Below are positions 7,503 through 17,242 of a stretch of 64,000 nt of DNA, one piece after another. The stretch covers positions 23,580-87,579 of the forward strand of contig JACPDX010000065.1 of assembly GCA_016183805.1 (NCBI GenBank). Reading direction: 5' to 3'. Every line of letters starts with the position of its first letter. Positions within the stretch are counted from its first letter, which is position 1. Below the pieces are notes generated by a model that saw nothing but the letters and a program-made list of their open reading frames with translations, had not been told where the DNA came from and searched no databases. The position numbers and the translations under genes were made by a program. The stretch is from Bacteroidota bacterium. Its GTDB lineage: Bacteria; Bacteroidota; Bacteroidia; Flavobacteriales_E; Vicingaceae.

Positions 7503-9908
7503 ATGAAATCAACATTACTATTTACACTAATTTTTATCTCAGCCATTTTAACTGCACAACAATCCGAAGTTTACAGCAAAGCTAGAATTTATTATAATTC
7601 TGCTGAAGAATTTCAAAAATTAGTGCAAAGTGGAATTGCTATGGATCATGGAAAACACAAAAAAGGAGTGTTTTTTGAAAGTGATTTTTCTGCAACAGAA
7701 ATTAGCATTGCTCAAAATCTTGGTGCAACCGTTGAAATTATTATTGAAGATGTTCAACAATATTATATTGAGAGAAACCAAAATACCAAAACCCCTACTT
7801 TTAAAAATACTACTTGTTCTAATTCTGGTAGTGGCACTCCTGCCTATACCAACCCTACCAATTATAATCACGGTTCTATGGGAGGATTTTTAAACTATGT
7901 TGAAGTGATGCGAGAAATCGACAGTATGGCGTTATTGTATCCAAACCTAATAACAACAAGAGTTCCAATTGATACGTTTACCACACATGAAGGAAGAAAT
8001 TTGTTTTGGGTAAGAATGTCGGATAACGCAAATATCAATGAAAGTGAACCTGAGATTTTGTACGATGCAGTTCACCATGCCAGAGAAGCCATTTCTATTC
8101 ACCAAATGATTTATTACATGTGGTATTTATTGGAAAATTATGCTACCAATCCTCAAGTTCAAGCTATCATTGACAATACTGAATTGTATTTTGTGCCTTT
8201 TGTAAATCCTGATGGATTTTTGTACAACGAATCTACCAGCCCTAATGGTGGAGGTATGTGGCGTAAAAACAGAAGAGTACATGGAGATGGAAATTTTGGT
8301 GTAGATAACAACAGAAATTACGATTATACCGATAGCACATTAGGTGCTACATGGGGAACAGTGGGTATTTCAACAAATACCAACAGTGATGTACATTGCG
8401 GTCCTTATGCTTTTTCTGAGCCGGAAAACAATGCCATGAGATGGTTTGTAGAACAGCACGATTTTAAGTTAGCTTTAAATTTCCATTCTTATAGTAATTT
8501 ATTGTTGTATCCTTTTGGGTTTCAAACGGGACTTTACTGCCCAGATGATGCTACATTTTATGCTATTTCCGAAGAAATGGTGGCTGAAAACAATTTTGCA
8601 AATCAACCGGGTTGGGCATTATACGAAACCTCTGGTGGCTCTGACGACTGGATGTATGGTGAAACGCTGAATCACAACAAAATTTACTCATTTACCCCGG
8701 AAATAGGTTCCGGTGCTCAAGGTTTTTGGCCCATAGAAGCAGATATCGACCCTTTATGCCAAGGCATGATGCACCTTGATTTAACAGCAGCACACTTGGT
8801 TAATAATTATGCTAAAGCTACTGACTTACAACCATTAATGATGCAAAATCAAAATGGATTTTTATATTATGATATTCAACGTTTAGGATTAAATGGTTCA
8901 GGTGATTTCACGGTTTCAATATCTCCGGTTTCAGCAAATATTTTAAGTTTAGGAAGTTCAAATACTTATTTGGGAATGAGTTTAATCCAAACCATTACCG
9001 ATTCCATTAGTTATTCTCTAAGCCCATCAATTGTTTCTGGCGATTTAATTACTTACGTGATTACGGTTGACAATGGATTATTTACCATAAATGACACCAT
9101 TACAAAGACCTTTGGAACTCAACAAACCATTTTTTCTGACAACGCAAACAATTTAACCAATTGGGTAGTTTCACAAACTTGGGGTACAACCAACTCCACC
9201 TTTTATTCTCCTTCAAGCTCAATTACTGATTCACCTACCGGAAACTATAGTGATGGTGTTAATAAAACCATAACGCTCTCAAATCCTATAGACTTAACCA
9301 ATGTTATTTCTGCAAACCTATCGTTTTATGCAAAATGGGCAATTGAAGCAGGTTGGGATTATGTTCAGGTAGAGGTTTCTACCGACAATGGTGCTACATG
9401 GGAACCTCAATGTGGAAAGTACACACATGCAGGTAGTGCCGATCAAGATTTTAATAAACCTCTTTATGATGGATTCCAAAGCAGTTGGGTACTCGAAGAA
9501 ATTGATTTGAGTCAATATTTAGGACAAAACATTAAAATTCGCTTTCAAATAGTTTCTGATGGAGGAGTAACCGAAGACGGTTTCTATTTTGATGACTTTC
9601 AAATCAATGTGGTTTATGGTTCAACTGGAATAGAAAACTTAACAGAAAATGGAGCTTTTCTTGGAGAAAGTTATCCGAATCCTACAAAAAATAGGGCAAC
9701 AATAAATTATCTGTTACCTAAAAATAGCCATGCTGCAAATTTTGTTGTGACCAATACTGTGGGACAAGAAATTTATAGAACAACCGTTTATCCAAATAAT
9801 AATAAAATTGATATTTCAACACTTGGATGGGCTCAAGGAGTTTATTACTATTTTATAGAAAGTGAAAACAAAAAAACAACAAGTAAAAAAATGGTGGTAT
9901 TAAATTAA
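7503..9908 (+). CDS. Secreted M14 zinc carboxypeptidase with T9SS sorting domain
   Basis: An 801-residue exported metallopeptidase. A signal peptide of about 19 residues ends in ILTAQQ. The M14 catalytic domain has zinc ligands H192-x-x-E195 in VHHARE and H328 in LNFHS, the substrate-binding NNRNYD motif, and the catalytic Glu at about 400 in TPEIG. Beta-rich modules follow, including an immune-type/MAM-like segment (residues ~550-700) with WDYVQVEVSTDNGATW. The last 80 residues (ESYPNPTKN... to KKMVVLN) are a type A T9SS sorting domain. The ATG at 7503 is chosen over an upstream TTG because it begins the signal peptide. Likely role: extracellular digestion of peptides for amino acid uptake. 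Confidence 0.92.
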   Translation: MKSTLLFTLIFISAILTAQQSEVYSKARIYYNSAEEFQKLVQSGIAMDHGKHKKGVFFESDFSATEISIAQNLGATVEIIIEDVQQYYIERNQNTKTPTFKNTTCSNSGSGTPAYTNPTNYNHGSMGGFLNYVEVMREIDSMALLYPNLITTRVPIDTFTTHEGRNLFWVRMSDNANINESEPEILYDAVHHAREAISIHQMIYYMWYLLENYATNPQVQAIIDNTELYFVPFVNPDGFLYNESTSPNGGGMWRKNRRVHGDGNFGVDNNRNYDYTDSTLGATWGTVGISTNTNSDVHCGPYAFSEPENNAMRWFVEQHDFKLALNFHSYSNLLLYPFGFQTGLYCPDDATFYAISEEMVAENNFANQPGWALYETSGGSDDWMYGETLNHNKIYSFTPEIGSGAQGFWPIEADIDPLCQGMMHLDLTAAHLVNNYAKATDLQPLMMQNQNGFLYYDIQRLGLNGSGDFTVSISPVSANILSLGSSNTYLGMSLIQTITDSISYSLSPSIVSGDLITYVITVDNGLFTINDTITKTFGTQQTIFSDNANNLTNWVVSQTWGTTNSTFYSPSSSITDSPTGNYSDGVNKTITLSNPIDLTNVISANLSFYAKWAIEAGWDYVQVEVSTDNGATWEPQCGKYTHAGSADQDFNKPLYDGFQSSWVLEEIDLSQYLGQNIKIRFQIVSDGGVTEDGFYFDDFQINVVYGSTGIENLTENGAFLGESYPNPTKNRATINYLLPKNSHAANFVVTNTVGQEIYRTTVYPNNNKIDISTLGWAQGVYYYFIESENKKTTSKKMVVLN

Positions 9909-9954
9909 TATCTATGAGTAATACATCTTTCAATTTTTTTTATACTTTTAAAAA

Positions 9955-12114
9955 ATGAAGAAATGTATTGCTTTAGTCTTCTTTGTTTCATTTTTTAATT
10001 TTTCTTTTGCCCAGTTAACAGCAGACCAGCAAAAGATTATAGACTCGTTATACCACGAAGTTAAAACCTCCAAATACGACACAACAATTGCAGCTTCGTT
10101 GGTATCAATGTCTGAAGCCATGTATATTTATCATGTGGATACCCTTATACCGCTTTGTACTAAAGCAATAAATATCTGCGAAAAAAACCTAAAAAATAAA
10201 AAACTTAGTAAAAAAGAAATTAAGTCGTTTAAAATAACCCAATCGGCTGCCATCAACAATATAGGATATGTTTACGGTAACTATGGCGACATGCAGAAAC
10301 AACTTGAATATTTCGAAAAAAGTTTAAAAATTAAAGAAGAAATAGACGACAAAAAAGGATTAGCTTCCACATTAAACAACGTTGGATATGCCTATAAACT
10401 TTTAGGAAATCTAAAAAAAGCAATTGAATGCTACGATAGGAGTTTAAAAATTAAGGATGAAATTGGTGATAAAAAAGGAGCTGCATCATCCTATTTAAAC
10501 ATTGGTTCGTTGTACGAAGGTCAAGGTGAAGTTGATAAAGCATTAGAGTACTACCAAAAAGCATTAAAAAACGCAGAAGAACTAAACGACTCATTTTTAA
10601 AAGCAATAGCGTTTAACAATATGGCATTGGCATACTCATTAAAGAAAGATTTTGAAAAATCATTTGATTATAACTTTAAAAGTTTAAAAATCCGGCAAGA
10701 AATCCAAGACCAAAAAGGTATTGCTAATTCATATCACAATATTGCCTTAGCTTTTAAGGAAACTGGTAAACTTGATTCTGCATTAAAATATTACCAACTA
10801 AGTATAGTAATTAAAGAGAAACAGCGTGATGTATTTGGGATTCCTCCAACATTAACCGGTATTGGGTTTGTTTGGTATGAATTAGGTAACCTTCAAAAAG
10901 CAAAGCAATTTGGTTTACGAAGTTTTGAACTTGCAAAAAAAACCAACATAACCAACAATATATTACAAGCTGCCCTATTACTTCAAAAAACTTATGCTAA
11001 AGAAAAAAATTACGAAAAAGCCTATGAGTTATTTACAGTCTTTTATAAATTAAGAGATAGTCTTGTAAACGAAGACAACAAAAAAGCTGCCCTTAAACAA
11101 AATATACAATACGAATACGATAAAAAATCTGCCACCGACAGTATCGCTTTTGCTAAAGAAAAAGAAATAAAAGAGGTTGAAATAGCAAAACAAAAAGCTG
11201 AATTAAAGGCAAAACGAAACCAACAATTTGGATTATATGGTGGATTATTGTTGATGCTTCTTTTTGCTGGTTTCATGTACAACCGATTTAAAGTAACACA
11301 GAAACAAAAGTACATCATTGAGGAACAAAAAGCTGTGGTAGAATCTTCTCATAATTTATTAGAAGAAAAAAACAAAGAAATTACTGATAGTATCAGATAC
11401 GCCAAACGAATACAAAGTGCTATTTTACCTCCAACAAAATTAGTTAAAGAATACTTGCCACAATCCTTTATTTTATATAAACCCAAAGACATTGTTGCCG
11501 GTGATTTTTACTGGATGGAACATAAAAATGGCAAAATACTTTTTGCTGCTGCCGATTGTACCGGACATGGTGTACCTGGAGCAATGGTTAGTGTGGTTTG
11601 TAATAACGGGTTAAATCGTTCGGTACGTGAACATGGTTTAACCGACCCTGCAGAAATTTTAAATAAAACACGTGAGATAGTAATTGAAGAATTTGAAAAA
11701 AGCGATGAAGAGGTAAAAGACGGAATGGACATTGCTATTTGTTCTCTTTCTGAAAACCAACTGCAATATGCAGGTGCTAATAATCCGCTATGGATAATAA
11801 GAAATGGCGAACTGCTCGAAACCAAAGCCGACAAACAACCTATTGGAAAATATGCCAATTTAACCCCTTTTACTACTCATAACATTGAGTTACAACCCAA
11901 CGATAGCATTTACATTTTTACTGATGGTTTTCACGACCAATTTGGTGGAGATAAAGGCAAAAAATTTAAAGCTTCACAAATGAAAGAGTTGATTCTTTCG
12001 ATACAAGATAAAACTATGGATGAACAAAAGTTCATCATAAATAACACCTTTGAAACTTGGAAAGGAACTTTGGAGCAAGTAGATGATGTTTGTGTTATTG
12101 GGGTTCGGGTTTAA
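9955..12114 (+). CDS. TPR protein with membrane-anchored SpoIIE/PP2C phosphatase domain
   Basis: A 719-residue signalling protein. The signal peptide ends FSFAQ (about residue 20). Residues ~80-390 contain about eight TPR units with the repeated LKIKxEIxDxKGxAxxxxNIGxxY pattern. A single membrane segment ([16 protein letters not shown]) lies near 425-442, followed by a coiled coil. From ~485 comes a SpoIIE-type PP2C domain with VAGDFYW and [12 protein letters not shown] metal-binding aspartates, a GMD motif and [10 protein letters not shown] at the end. Periplasmic TPRs probably sense a partner and control cytoplasmic dephosphorylation of an anti-sigma-factor-antagonist-like substrate. The substrate is not identifiable here. 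The 3' end overlaps the convergent moaCB by 4 nt. Confidence 0.88.
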   Translation: MKKCIALVFFVSFFNFSFAQLTADQQKIIDSLYHEVKTSKYDTTIAASLVSMSEAMYIYHVDTLIPLCTKAINICEKNLKNKKLSKKEIKSFKITQSAAINNIGYVYGNYGDMQKQLEYFEKSLKIKEEIDDKKGLASTLNNVGYAYKLLGNLKKAIECYDRSLKIKDEIGDKKGAASSYLNIGSLYEGQGEVDKALEYYQKALKNAEELNDSFLKAIAFNNMALAYSLKKDFEKSFDYNFKSLKIRQEIQDQKGIANSYHNIALAFKETGKLDSALKYYQLSIVIKEKQRDVFGIPPTLTGIGFVWYELGNLQKAKQFGLRSFELAKKTNITNNILQAALLLQKTYAKEKNYEKAYELFTVFYKLRDSLVNEDNKKAALKQNIQYEYDKKSATDSIAFAKEKEIKEVEIAKQKAELKAKRNQQFGLYGGLLLMLLFAGFMYNRFKVTQKQKYIIEEQKAVVESSHNLLEEKNKEITDSIRYAKRIQSAILPPTKLVKEYLPQSFILYKPKDIVAGDFYWMEHKNGKILFAAADCTGHGVPGAMVSVVCNNGLNRSVREHGLTDPAEILNKTREIVIEEFEKSDEEVKDGMDIAICSLSENQLQYAGANNPLWIIRNGELLETKADKQPIGKYANLTPFTTHNIELQPNDSIYIFTDGFHDQFGGDKGKKFKASQMKELILSIQDKTMDEQKFIINNTFETWKGTLEQVDDVCVIGVRV

Positions 12115-13022
12115 TCGTGCTGAGCTCCTTTTAATATCCTAAAAACGTGCAAAACTGCGGGAAAAACTGCATCCATACTTTCTTTAGCACCATTGGTTGA
12201 TCCCGGTAATGCCAATACTAAACTTTCTCCAATAACTCCAGCAACACTTCTGCTTAACATCGAATATGGGGTACGATCCTGCCCGTAACTTCTTATAGCT
12301 TCGTCTATTCCAGGAATTTCGCGTTCAATCAACGGCTTTAAAGCTTCAGGAGTAACATCCCTATTCGATAATCCTGTTCCACCTGTATAAATAATTAAAT
12401 TGGCTCCTAACGAAACATAGTCTTTTGCCTTTTCTTGTATAATACTTACTTCGTCAGGAATAATAATGTAATCCATAATTCCAACCCCACATTCTTCTAA
12501 TTTTTTTATGATGGCTTTCCCTGCTTTGTCTTCTTTTTGTCCCGCCGAAATGGTATCCGAACAAACAATTACTGCCGCTTTTAAATCTTTACGGAACTTA
12601 TCTTTAAAATCTGATTTTCCGCCTTTTTTCTCAACCAACTTAATGTGATGAATTTCAATTCCTTTGTCGATGGGTTTTAACATATCGTACATATTCAGAG
12701 CCACAACACTTGCTCCGTGCATGGCTTCTACCTCAACACCAGTTTTATAAATGGTTTTTACAGTTATCGTAACAGTTATTTCCAAACCATTTATTTCATA
12801 GTCTATTCCAGTATATTCGATGGGCATGGGGTGGCAATCGGCTAAAATTAAAGCGGTTTGTTTTACTCCCAATAATCCCACAGCTTTGCTCATGGCGAAA
12901 ACATCTCCTTTTGGAACAGTTTTATTTATAATTGCATCTATCGTTTCTTGTTTGCTCACTTTTACAACGGCTTGTGCGGTTGCAATTCTTAGTGTTGAAG
13001 TTTTTGTTGTTATATCTACCAT
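12111..13022 (-). CDS. moaCB: MoaC-MoaB fusion for molybdopterin synthesis
   Basis: A 303-residue fusion. Residues 1-145 are MoaC (cyclic pyranopterin monophosphate synthase), with DCHPM and the YDMLK Asp/Lys pair used in catalysis. Residues ~148-303 are the MoaB/MogA fold, with [32 protein letters not shown] and a closing LALPGS loop that binds and adenylylates molybdopterin. Two successive pathway activities are thus on one polypeptide, a known arrangement in some bacteria. It is the last gene of the cluster on this strand. No moaA (the step before MoaC) is visible in the window. Confidence 0.93.
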   Translation of the reverse strand: MVDITTKTSTLRIATAQAVVKVSKQETIDAIINKTVPKGDVFAMSKAVGLLGVKQTALILADCHPMPIEYTGIDYEINGLEITVTITVKTIYKTGVEVEAMHGASVVALNMYDMLKPIDKGIEIHHIKLVEKKGGKSDFKDKFRKDLKAAVIVCSDTISAGQKEDKAGKAIIKKLEECGVGIMDYIIIPDEVSIIQEKAKDYVSLGANLIIYTGGTGLSNRDVTPEALKPLIEREIPGIDEAIRSYGQDRTPYSMLSRSVAGVIGESLVLALPGSTNGAKESMDAVFPAVLHVFRILKGAQHD

Positions 13023-13027
13023 GTTTT

Positions 13028-13073
13028 AGTTGTTACTGGTTTCTTGTTGACTGAGAACTGAAGACTGAGAATT
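13028..13073. repeat. Dispersed repeat between moaE and moaCB
   Basis: Contains GTTACTGGTTTCTTGTTGAC and CTGAGAACTGAAGACTGAG. Its reverse complement matches most of 5081-5160. It separates moaE from moaCB and overlaps the last base or two of moaE. Confidence 0.65.
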
Positions 13074-13515
13074 ATTTGTTAACTTTCCAAGTATGAGTTT
13101 CGTCTTCAAATATTTCTTTACCAAAAACGGGTGCTTTTGCTTTAATTTCTTCTGTAATGTATCGACAAGCATCAAAAGCCATTGTTCTGTGTTTCGACGA
13201 AGTAAAAACAAACAGACAAAGTTCACCAGTTTTTACTATTCCTTTACTGTGATAAATGTGAGCACACGTTAATTCATATTTATCAAACGCCGATTCCCGA
13301 ATTTCATCAAACACTTTATTAGCCATTTCTTCATAAGCCGAATATTCAATAGCCGCAACTATTTTTCCGTCAATTTCATCGGCTCTAACCTGACCTAAAA
13401 AAATATCGTGTGCACCAATGTTGGTTTTTACTTGATGATGTGATATGGCATCGGCAATTTTTAAAGGAGTTATCGGTCCTTCAACAAATACATTTTTAAT
13501 TTTCTTTTCACTCAT
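13072..13515 (-). CDS. moaE: Molybdopterin synthase catalytic subunit
   Basis: A 147-residue MoaE. With thiocarboxylated MoaD it inserts the two dithiolene sulfurs into cyclic pyranopterin monophosphate. Seen: GAHDIFLGQVRAD near the N-terminus, IEYSAYEEMA, the IYHSKGIVKTGE segment, SSKHRTMAFDACRYITEEIKAKAPVFGKE with the conserved Arg/Lys active-site residues, and a final HTWKVNK close to the family consensus. It starts 11 nt downstream of moeB and so is co-transcribed with it. Confidence 0.94.
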   Translation of the reverse strand: MSEKKIKNVFVEGPITPLKIADAISHHQVKTNIGAHDIFLGQVRADEIDGKIVAAIEYSAYEEMANKVFDEIRESAFDKYELTCAHIYHSKGIVKTGELCLFVFTSSKHRTMAFDACRYITEEIKAKAPVFGKEIFEDETHTWKVNK

Positions 13516-13526
13516 TTTTATATTTT

Positions 13527-14627
13527 TTAATAGGCAGCCATGCCACCTGTTAGGTTTATCAAATTAGTATAACCATTATTTTTTAAAAATTCGATGGCTT
13601 TTAAACTTCTTACGCCATGCTGACAAATAACCACCGTTTTTTTTGTTTTGTCGATTTGTTCTAAGCTAAACGGTATTTTTTGAAGAGGAATATTCAACAC
13701 CTCATAATTTTCAATTTTTGGTTGTTCCCATTCTTCTCTAACATCAAGCAGTTGAAGTATTTCGTGTTGCATCAGTTTTTTTAATTCGGTTGATGATATT
13801 TCATCCTTCACTTGAATCGGCTTTATTCCACAAAACAAATCGTAATTGTTGTTTTCAAAATCGTTTTTTGTAGCCAACACTTTTTGTACTTGTTCCTCAC
13901 AACGGTTTATTTTTATTATTGTTGAACTACTTTGTAATGCATCATATATTAATAACTTACCAGATAATGGAATTCCTATTTCTAAAATAATTTTAAGCAT
14001 TTCGTTGGCTTGTTGTGTACCAATTAATCCGGGCAAAACACCAATTACCCCGACATCAGAACAATTTGGAACACTACCTGCTTTTGGTGGCTCAGGAAAT
14101 AGGCAACGGTAAGTTGGTCCGCCTTGATAATTAAACACTGACACTTGTCCTTCAAATTTATAAATTGCCCCGTAAACCAATGGTTTTTGAGTAATCACAC
14201 AAGCATCGTTTACCAAATAGCGAGTCGAAAAATTGTCGGTTCCATCCACAACTACATCGTAATGTTTAAAAATTTCTAATGCGTTTTTTGAAGTTAGTTT
14301 TTGAGGATAAACCTCAAATTTTACACAAGGGTTGAGTTGTTCCAATCTTTCTTTTGCAGTAATGGCTTTGTTTTTACCAATATCGTTAATAGTAAATAAA
14401 ATTTGTCGTTGCAAATTGGTTTCATCTACCACATCAAAATCTATTATCCCGATAGTACCAACCCCAGCAGCAGTTAAATATTGCAACACAGGACAGCCCA
14501 AACCTCCAGCTCCAATTACCAAAACTTTAGCAGCTTTTAACTTTTCTTGTCCAACTTCGCCTACTTTGTCAAGTAGCAAGTGGCGACTGTATCTGTATTT
14601 TTCTTTATCGGTTAATTTTTGATTCAT
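13527..14627 (-). CDS. moeB: MoaD-activating adenylyltransferase with rhodanese domain (MoeB/ThiF-type)
   Basis: A 366-residue E1-like enzyme that adenylates the MoaD C-terminus, with a C-terminal rhodanese domain that probably supplies sulfur. The N-terminal fold has YSRHLLLDKVGEVGQEKL, the nucleotide-binding VLVIGAGGLGCPV (about 35-47), DFDVVDETNLQRQ, and DGTDNFSTRYLVND. The rhodanese part (about 275-366) has LLDVREEWE and the active-site Cys in VICQHGVRS, then GGMAAY. The paired structural-zinc cysteines of E. coli MoeB are reduced to single Cys here (T-Y-R-C and N-R-C-E-E), so the zinc site is probably lost. Because ThiF-type proteins also serve ThiS, the MoaD role rests on gene context. 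Confidence 0.88.
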   Translation of the reverse strand: MNQKLTDKEKYRYSRHLLLDKVGEVGQEKLKAAKVLVIGAGGLGCPVLQYLTAAGVGTIGIIDFDVVDETNLQRQILFTINDIGKNKAITAKERLEQLNPCVKFEVYPQKLTSKNALEIFKHYDVVVDGTDNFSTRYLVNDACVITQKPLVYGAIYKFEGQVSVFNYQGGPTYRCLFPEPPKAGSVPNCSDVGVIGVLPGLIGTQQANEMLKIILEIGIPLSGKLLIYDALQSSSTIIKINRCEEQVQKVLATKNDFENNNYDLFCGIKPIQVKDEISSTELKKLMQHEILQLLDVREEWEQPKIENYEVLNIPLQKIPFSLEQIDKTKKTVVICQHGVRSLKAIEFLKNNGYTNLINLTGGMAAY

Positions 14628-14679
14628 AACTATTTTATGTTCAATTCAAATTAAATGACACACCCCTGATTTTGTAATC

Positions 14680-14729
14680 TATCCGTTAAAAAACGGATAA
14701 AAACAAAATCTTCCCCTCTCAAGAGGGAA
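14680..14729. repeat. Double hairpin between moaD and moeB
   Basis: TATCCGTT/AACGGATA (14680-14699) forms a perfect 8-bp stem. A second hairpin at 14711-14729 has CCCTC/GAGGG arms of the same G-rich repeat class seen at 6530 and 33372. It could attenuate read-through from moaD into moeB or be an inert repeat. Confidence 0.5.
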
Positions 14730-14731
14730 AT

Positions 14732-14974
14732 TTATCCTCCGGCAAAAGGTGGTAATAAAGCTATTTCATCATTTTCATTTATTAATGCAGCGTTTTCAGC
14801 AACTGACTGATTAACTGCAATTTTAAAACTCTTCAAATTTAAGTTTGGATATTTTTTTAATAATAATTCAACTAAAAGAGCAACAGAAATTTGTTGGCTA
14901 AAAATTTCTACCTTTTCCTCTTGTTTGCCAATGGTTTCAGCAATCATTCCAAAATATTTTATACTAAGTGTCAT
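14732..14974 (-). CDS. moaD: Molybdopterin synthase sulfur carrier subunit
   Basis: An 80-residue ubiquitin-fold protein ending in PPFAGG. The C-terminal Gly-Gly is adenylated by MoeB and then carries the thiocarboxylate sulfur to MoaE. The N-terminal SIKYFGMIAETIGK and central IAVNQ strands fit MoaD. The start overlaps the mobA stop by 4 nt (ATGA type), indicating translational coupling. Confidence 0.93.
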   Translation of the reverse strand: MTLSIKYFGMIAETIGKQEEKVEIFSQQISVALLVELLLKKYPNLNLKSFKIAVNQSVAENAALINENDEIALLPPFAGG

Positions 14975-15525
14975 TGTATTTCTTTAAATTCTGCTGGCGT
15001 GTTTACGTTTGTAAATTCTTTATCATCAAATTCGTTGGCATCTACAATCTTCAAATTTACTTTTTCAAGAGCAATTTTAACTTTTCGTTGATTTTGGTCT
15101 AATTCTCTTTTAAAAATGGCACTGCATTTTTTATTATAAACACCTATTATTTGGTGTGTTTTATTGTTTTTACTTGCGATGGCTACATCATAGCCATTGC
15201 TTGATGCTACTATAAATTGTAACAATTGTTGACTCACAAAAGGAACATCGCAGCTCAACACAATATTTTTATTGTACGTTGCATAGTTAAGTCCGGTATA
15301 AATTCCTGCTAACGGGCCGGAATCCTTGATTAAATCAGCATATACTTTGCACCCGAAAATTTTATATTCGTCTTGGTTAGAAATGATGATTATCTCATCA
15401 GTTATGTTTTTCAGCGTTTCAATCAGATAAACAATCATAGGTTTTCCATTCAGCTCCAACAACCCTTTGTCAGTACCCATTCTGGAGCTTTTGCCACCGG
15501 CTAATATAATTGCACCTACTTTCAC
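14971..15525 (-). CDS. mobA: Molybdenum cofactor guanylyltransferase
   Basis: A 184-residue nucleotidyltransferase that attaches GMP to molybdopterin to form the bis-MGD cofactor of the DMSO reductase family (for example dissimilatory nitrate reductase). It begins VGAIILAGGKSSRMGTDKGLLELNGKPM, the GTP-binding signature. DLIKDSGPLAGIYTGL and LSCDVPFV carry the metal-binding Asp. Its presence implies that the organism makes at least one bis-MGD enzyme, which is not in this window. It starts directly after the ModE-like gene (no spacer) and overlaps moaD. Confidence 0.93.
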   Translation of the reverse strand: MKVGAIILAGGKSSRMGTDKGLLELNGKPMIVYLIETLKNITDEIIIISNQDEYKIFGCKVYADLIKDSGPLAGIYTGLNYATYNKNIVLSCDVPFVSQQLLQFIVASSNGYDVAIASKNNKTHQIIGVYNKKCSAIFKRELDQNQRKVKIALEKVNLKIVDANEFDDKEFTNVNTPAEFKEIQ

Positions 15526-15882
15526 TTAGCCAAATATTTTTTCTAATTCTTTGTCGAGATACACCTGACATTTTTTATTCAACTTTTCAAACAATTGAAT
15601 CATTTTTAAACCTTCATCAGTTACCTGAGTTCCTCCACCTCCTGCACCGCCAGAAACTCTCACCACCAAAGGCTGTTCCGCAGACTTATTCATGGTGTTT
15701 ATCATTTCCCAAGCTTTTTTGTAACTCATGTTCATTTGTTTGGCAGCAGCACTGATTGAACCTGAAACAATAATTTCTTTAAGCAAAGCAATTCTGCCTT
15801 CCGCCAAAAAAGTTCCCTGTTTACCATCAATCCAAATTCTACTTTTTATTTTATAATCTTTAAAAACCATTCGTTGTATCAT
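15526..15882 (-). CDS. ModE N-terminal-type winged-helix regulator
   Basis: A 118-residue protein with only the DNA-binding half of ModE: ILKEIIVSGSISAAAKQMNMSYKKAWEMINTMN forms the LysR-like helix-turn-helix, followed by the wing VSGGAGGGGTQVTDEGLKMI, which is strongly ModE-like. The molybdate-binding MOP domains of full-length ModE are absent, so it may not sense molybdate itself. It heads the modE-mobA-moaD run and probably regulates this cluster. A TGAT-N4-ATCA dyad lies about 50 nt upstream of its start. Confidence 0.88.
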   Translation of the reverse strand: MIQRMVFKDYKIKSRIWIDGKQGTFLAEGRIALLKEIIVSGSISAAAKQMNMSYKKAWEMINTMNKSAEQPLVVRVSGGAGGGGTQVTDEGLKMIQLFEKLNKKCQVYLDKELEKIFG

Positions 15883-15930
15883 TTAAAAAATAACGATGAG
15901 TAAAAGTAAGCTGTAAATTGACATTTTTTT

Positions 15931-15944
15931 ATGATTAAAATCAT
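15931..15944. promoter_or_regulatory. Candidate Crp/FNR-type operator upstream of the modE-like gene
   Basis: ATGATTAAAATCAT is a perfect dyad containing TGAT-N4-ATCA, the core of FNR boxes. It is 49 nt upstream of the modE-like start. A chance palindrome is possible in AT-rich DNA, but two other sites of the same geometry flank the neighbouring regulators. Confidence 0.45.
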
Positions 15945-15951
15945 TAAAAAA

Positions 15952-17130
15952 CTAATTTGGTAACAAATAAACATCCACCAACTCATGTTGTTCGATAGTT
16001 ATTTTTTCGGCAGGGATATACACTAATGCATTGGCTAAAGCAAACGACTGTAGAGCATCCGAGTCCTGTCCTTCAAGAAGTTTAACTGTATTACCCCATA
16101 ATTTCGCTTTTAAAAAGTGAGACCTACCTTCCTTTTTTACAAACTTGTTTTCCAAAGGGAGTTTTATCATGGGTAAAAAAGGTTCGCTAGCACCAAGCAT
16201 AAGTTGAATGGCAGGATAAACATACATGTAAAAACAATTTAAAGCTGCAGCTGGGTTCCCGGGTAAAGCAAAAATATTTTTTTCTCCTTTTTGTCCATAA
16301 AACAAAGGCTTTCCGGGTTTTTGTTTGATTTTATAAAATACTTCTTTTACCTGATTTTTTACCAACGACTCTTTTACAAAATCGTAGTCGCCTACCGAAA
16401 TTCCGCCAGACAGAATTAATAAGTCACCTTTTGTAAGTGCTTCCTTTATCAATTGTTCGGTTTCTTGTTGGTTATCTTTTACTGTATAAATAATAGGTTG
16501 AATGGCTAATTTTTCTAAAGCTGAACACAACATGTGAGTATTGGATTCAAAAATCTGACCTTCTTTTAACTTACTTCCGAGTGGCATCAACTCACTTCCT
16601 GTTGCAATAATATACACTTTTGGTAATTCATAAACATTAACCTCCTGAATACCAAGTGTAGCCATAAAGCCAATAGCGGCAGGAGTAATAAGTGTGCCTT
16701 TTTTTAACGCTACATCTCCTTTTTTTAATTGATATCCTTTTTTACGGATGTTGCCGCCAGATTTTAACCCGTCATCTTTTACTATTAACTGGTTATTAAT
16801 TATTTCTGTAAGCTCCTGCATTACAACAGTATCACACGAATCGGGTACTTTTGAACCTGTAAAAATCCGAATTGCCTCACCTTGTTTTATTTTAACAACT
16901 CTAACATCGCCCGCAGCCACTTCATCAACAATATTTAAAGATTTATTTACATCCTGAAATTTAAAAGCATATCCATCCATTGCCGATTGGTTAAATAATG
17001 GAACAGAAAATCCGGCAATAATATCATCAGCCAAAAAAAAATTTAATGCCGATTGAATGTTTACCAACACTTTTTGTTGCTTAAAGACACCTGTTAATAC
17101 AAGATTTTTCGCTTCTTCTACACTTATCAT
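15952..17130 (-). CDS. moeA: Molybdopterin molybdenumtransferase
   Basis: A 392-residue MoeA, which inserts molybdate into adenylylated molybdopterin. Visible features are NQSAMDGYA near the N-terminus, IFTGSKVPDSCDTVVMQE, and the MoCF-binding core GLPKVYIIATGSEL, LILSGGISVGDYDFVKE with KQKPGKPLFYG, and ALPGNPAA, then the domain IV beta barrel. Full length for the family. It is transcribed divergently from the FNR-like gene, with a shared 112-nt promoter region that carries a TGAC-N4-GTCA dyad. Confidence 0.95.
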   Translation of the reverse strand: MISVEEAKNLVLTGVFKQQKVLVNIQSALNFFLADDIIAGFSVPLFNQSAMDGYAFKFQDVNKSLNIVDEVAAGDVRVVKIKQGEAIRIFTGSKVPDSCDTVVMQELTEIINNQLIVKDDGLKSGGNIRKKGYQLKKGDVALKKGTLITPAAIGFMATLGIQEVNVYELPKVYIIATGSELMPLGSKLKEGQIFESNTHMLCSALEKLAIQPIIYTVKDNQQETEQLIKEALTKGDLLILSGGISVGDYDFVKESLVKNQVKEVFYKIKQKPGKPLFYGQKGEKNIFALPGNPAAALNCFYMYVYPAIQLMLGASEPFLPMIKLPLENKFVKKEGRSHFLKAKLWGNTVKLLEGQDSDALQSFALANALVYIPAEKITIEQHELVDVYLLPN

Positions 17131-17178
17131 TTCATAATTTTTTAGGTAAAGTTATTTATTTTATGACAATAAAAAATC

Positions 17179-17190
17179 TGACTTATGTCA
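17179..17190. promoter_or_regulatory. Candidate Crp/FNR-type operator between moeA and the FNR-like gene
   Basis: TGACTTATGTCA is a perfect TGAC-N4-GTCA dyad midway between two divergent starts (49 nt from moeA, 53 nt from the regulator). It has the geometry of Crp/FNR-family sites and could give autoregulation plus control of moeA. Confidence 0.5.
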
Positions 17191-17242
17191 CGTTTTATTT
17201 GAATTCAATGTTCGAATTTTGGGTAAATGAGTAAAAGTAAAT

